Below, one piece after another: positions 5,338 through 5,649 of a stretch of 5,649 bases of DNA. The stretch covers positions 1-5,649 of the forward strand of contig JAKABC010000111.1 in assembly GCA_021802025.1 (NCBI GenBank), in the 5' to 3' direction. This stretch comes from Actinomycetes bacterium (GTDB lineage: Bacteria > Actinomycetota > Acidimicrobiia > Acidimicrobiales > RAAP-2). Made by a program: the position numbers and the translations under genes. Position 1 is the stretch's first letter. Each line of letters opens with the position of its first letter. Below the pieces are notes generated by a model. The model was given only the letters and a program-made list of their open reading frames with translations, made no database searches and was not told where the DNA came from.

Positions 5338-5649
5338 TCAGTCGCCCCGCAGCCGCTCGATCGCCGCGGTGACGAGCGCGATCACCGCGTCGACCTCTCC
5401 GCTCGAGGTCTCGGCCCCCATCGACAGGCGCAGGGAGCCGCGCACGCGCTCGGGCTCGACCCCCATGGCCATCAGGACGTGGCTCGGCCCGCTGGCCCCA
5501 CTCGAACAGCTGGCCGCCGCCGACGCGCAGACCCCGCCGTGATCGAGCACGAAGAGCAACTCGTCGCTCGCCACGCCCTCGACCGTGAGGTGGACCGTCC
5601 CGGGCAGACGGTCGGCGCCGGCCGCGCTGACCCTCACCCCGGGCAGGGA
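5338..5649 (-). CDS. Cysteine desulfurase (IscS/NifS family), C-terminal part
   Basis: The last 103 codons are visible, ending at TGA (5340-5338); the N-terminal two thirds, with the PLP lysine, lie beyond the right edge. The enzyme takes sulfur from L-cysteine as a persulfide and passes it to acceptors. The mobile-loop catalytic cysteine sits in AAASCSSGASGPSHVL, equivalent to the 'SACSSG..EPSHVL' of the family, followed by AMGVEPERVRGSLRLSMG, the usual 'RxSxG' region, and a terminal helix. The longer Ser/Gly-rich loop suggests the class I (IscS/NifS) branch, not SufS. With mnmA directly downstream, a dedicated role in tRNA thiolation is plausible, as for YrvO-MnmA in Bacillus. It may also serve Fe-S cluster assembly, and no isc genes are visible here to decide. 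An internal GTG at 5637 is not the true start. Confidence 0.93.
   Translation of the reverse strand, partial: SLPGVRVSAAGADRLPGTVHLTVEGVASDELLFVLDHGGVCASAAASCSSGASGPSHVLMAMGVEPERVRGSLRLSMGAETSSGEVDAVIALVTAAIERLRGD

Overview
The window is very GC-rich, with strong G/C bias at third codon positions. It carries a high-GC bacterial chromosome segment, most likely from an actinobacterium. Support for this comes from the GC content, the frequent GTG starts, the actinobacterial-type LigA N-terminus (Tyr-Tyr in the NMN site) and a PASTA receptor-kinase architecture with a Thr-rich linker. An Acidimicrobiia-like lineage is possible, but the sequence alone cannot settle it.

Nearly everything is one tightly packed gene string on the minus strand, read from right to left. 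First comes the C-terminal part of an IscS/NifS-type cysteine desulfurase, which runs in from beyond the right edge. It is followed by mnmA (tRNA 2-thiouridylase), ligA (NAD-dependent DNA ligase), a membrane-anchored PASTA Ser/Thr kinase-like protein, and a 94-residue HIT-like cysteine/histidine-rich protein. The junctions are a 19-bp gap, a 4-bp GTGA overlap, a 21-bp gap and a second 4-bp GTGA overlap. This is what an operon with translational coupling looks like. No promoter for the string lies within the window; it must lie to the right.

At the extreme left, on the plus strand, is the last 29 codons of an open frame that resembles the C-terminus of a transposase, probably IS110-like. It is followed by about 20 bases of putative IS end. 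This element converges on the operon and appears to stop right at the last codon of the HIT-like gene.

Functionally, the desulfurase and MnmA form a known sulfur relay for thiolating wobble U34 of tRNAs, and LigA is the essential replicative ligase. The two downstream genes are the least ordinary part. The kinase-like protein has lost several catalytic residues (alpha-C Glu, HRD His/Arg, catalytic-loop Lys and Asn, DFG Gly) and looks like a PASTA pseudokinase. The small protein keeps a HIT-type HxHxH signature in a very short, cysteine-rich frame. I saw no CRISPR array, tRNA, rRNA or obvious riboswitch.
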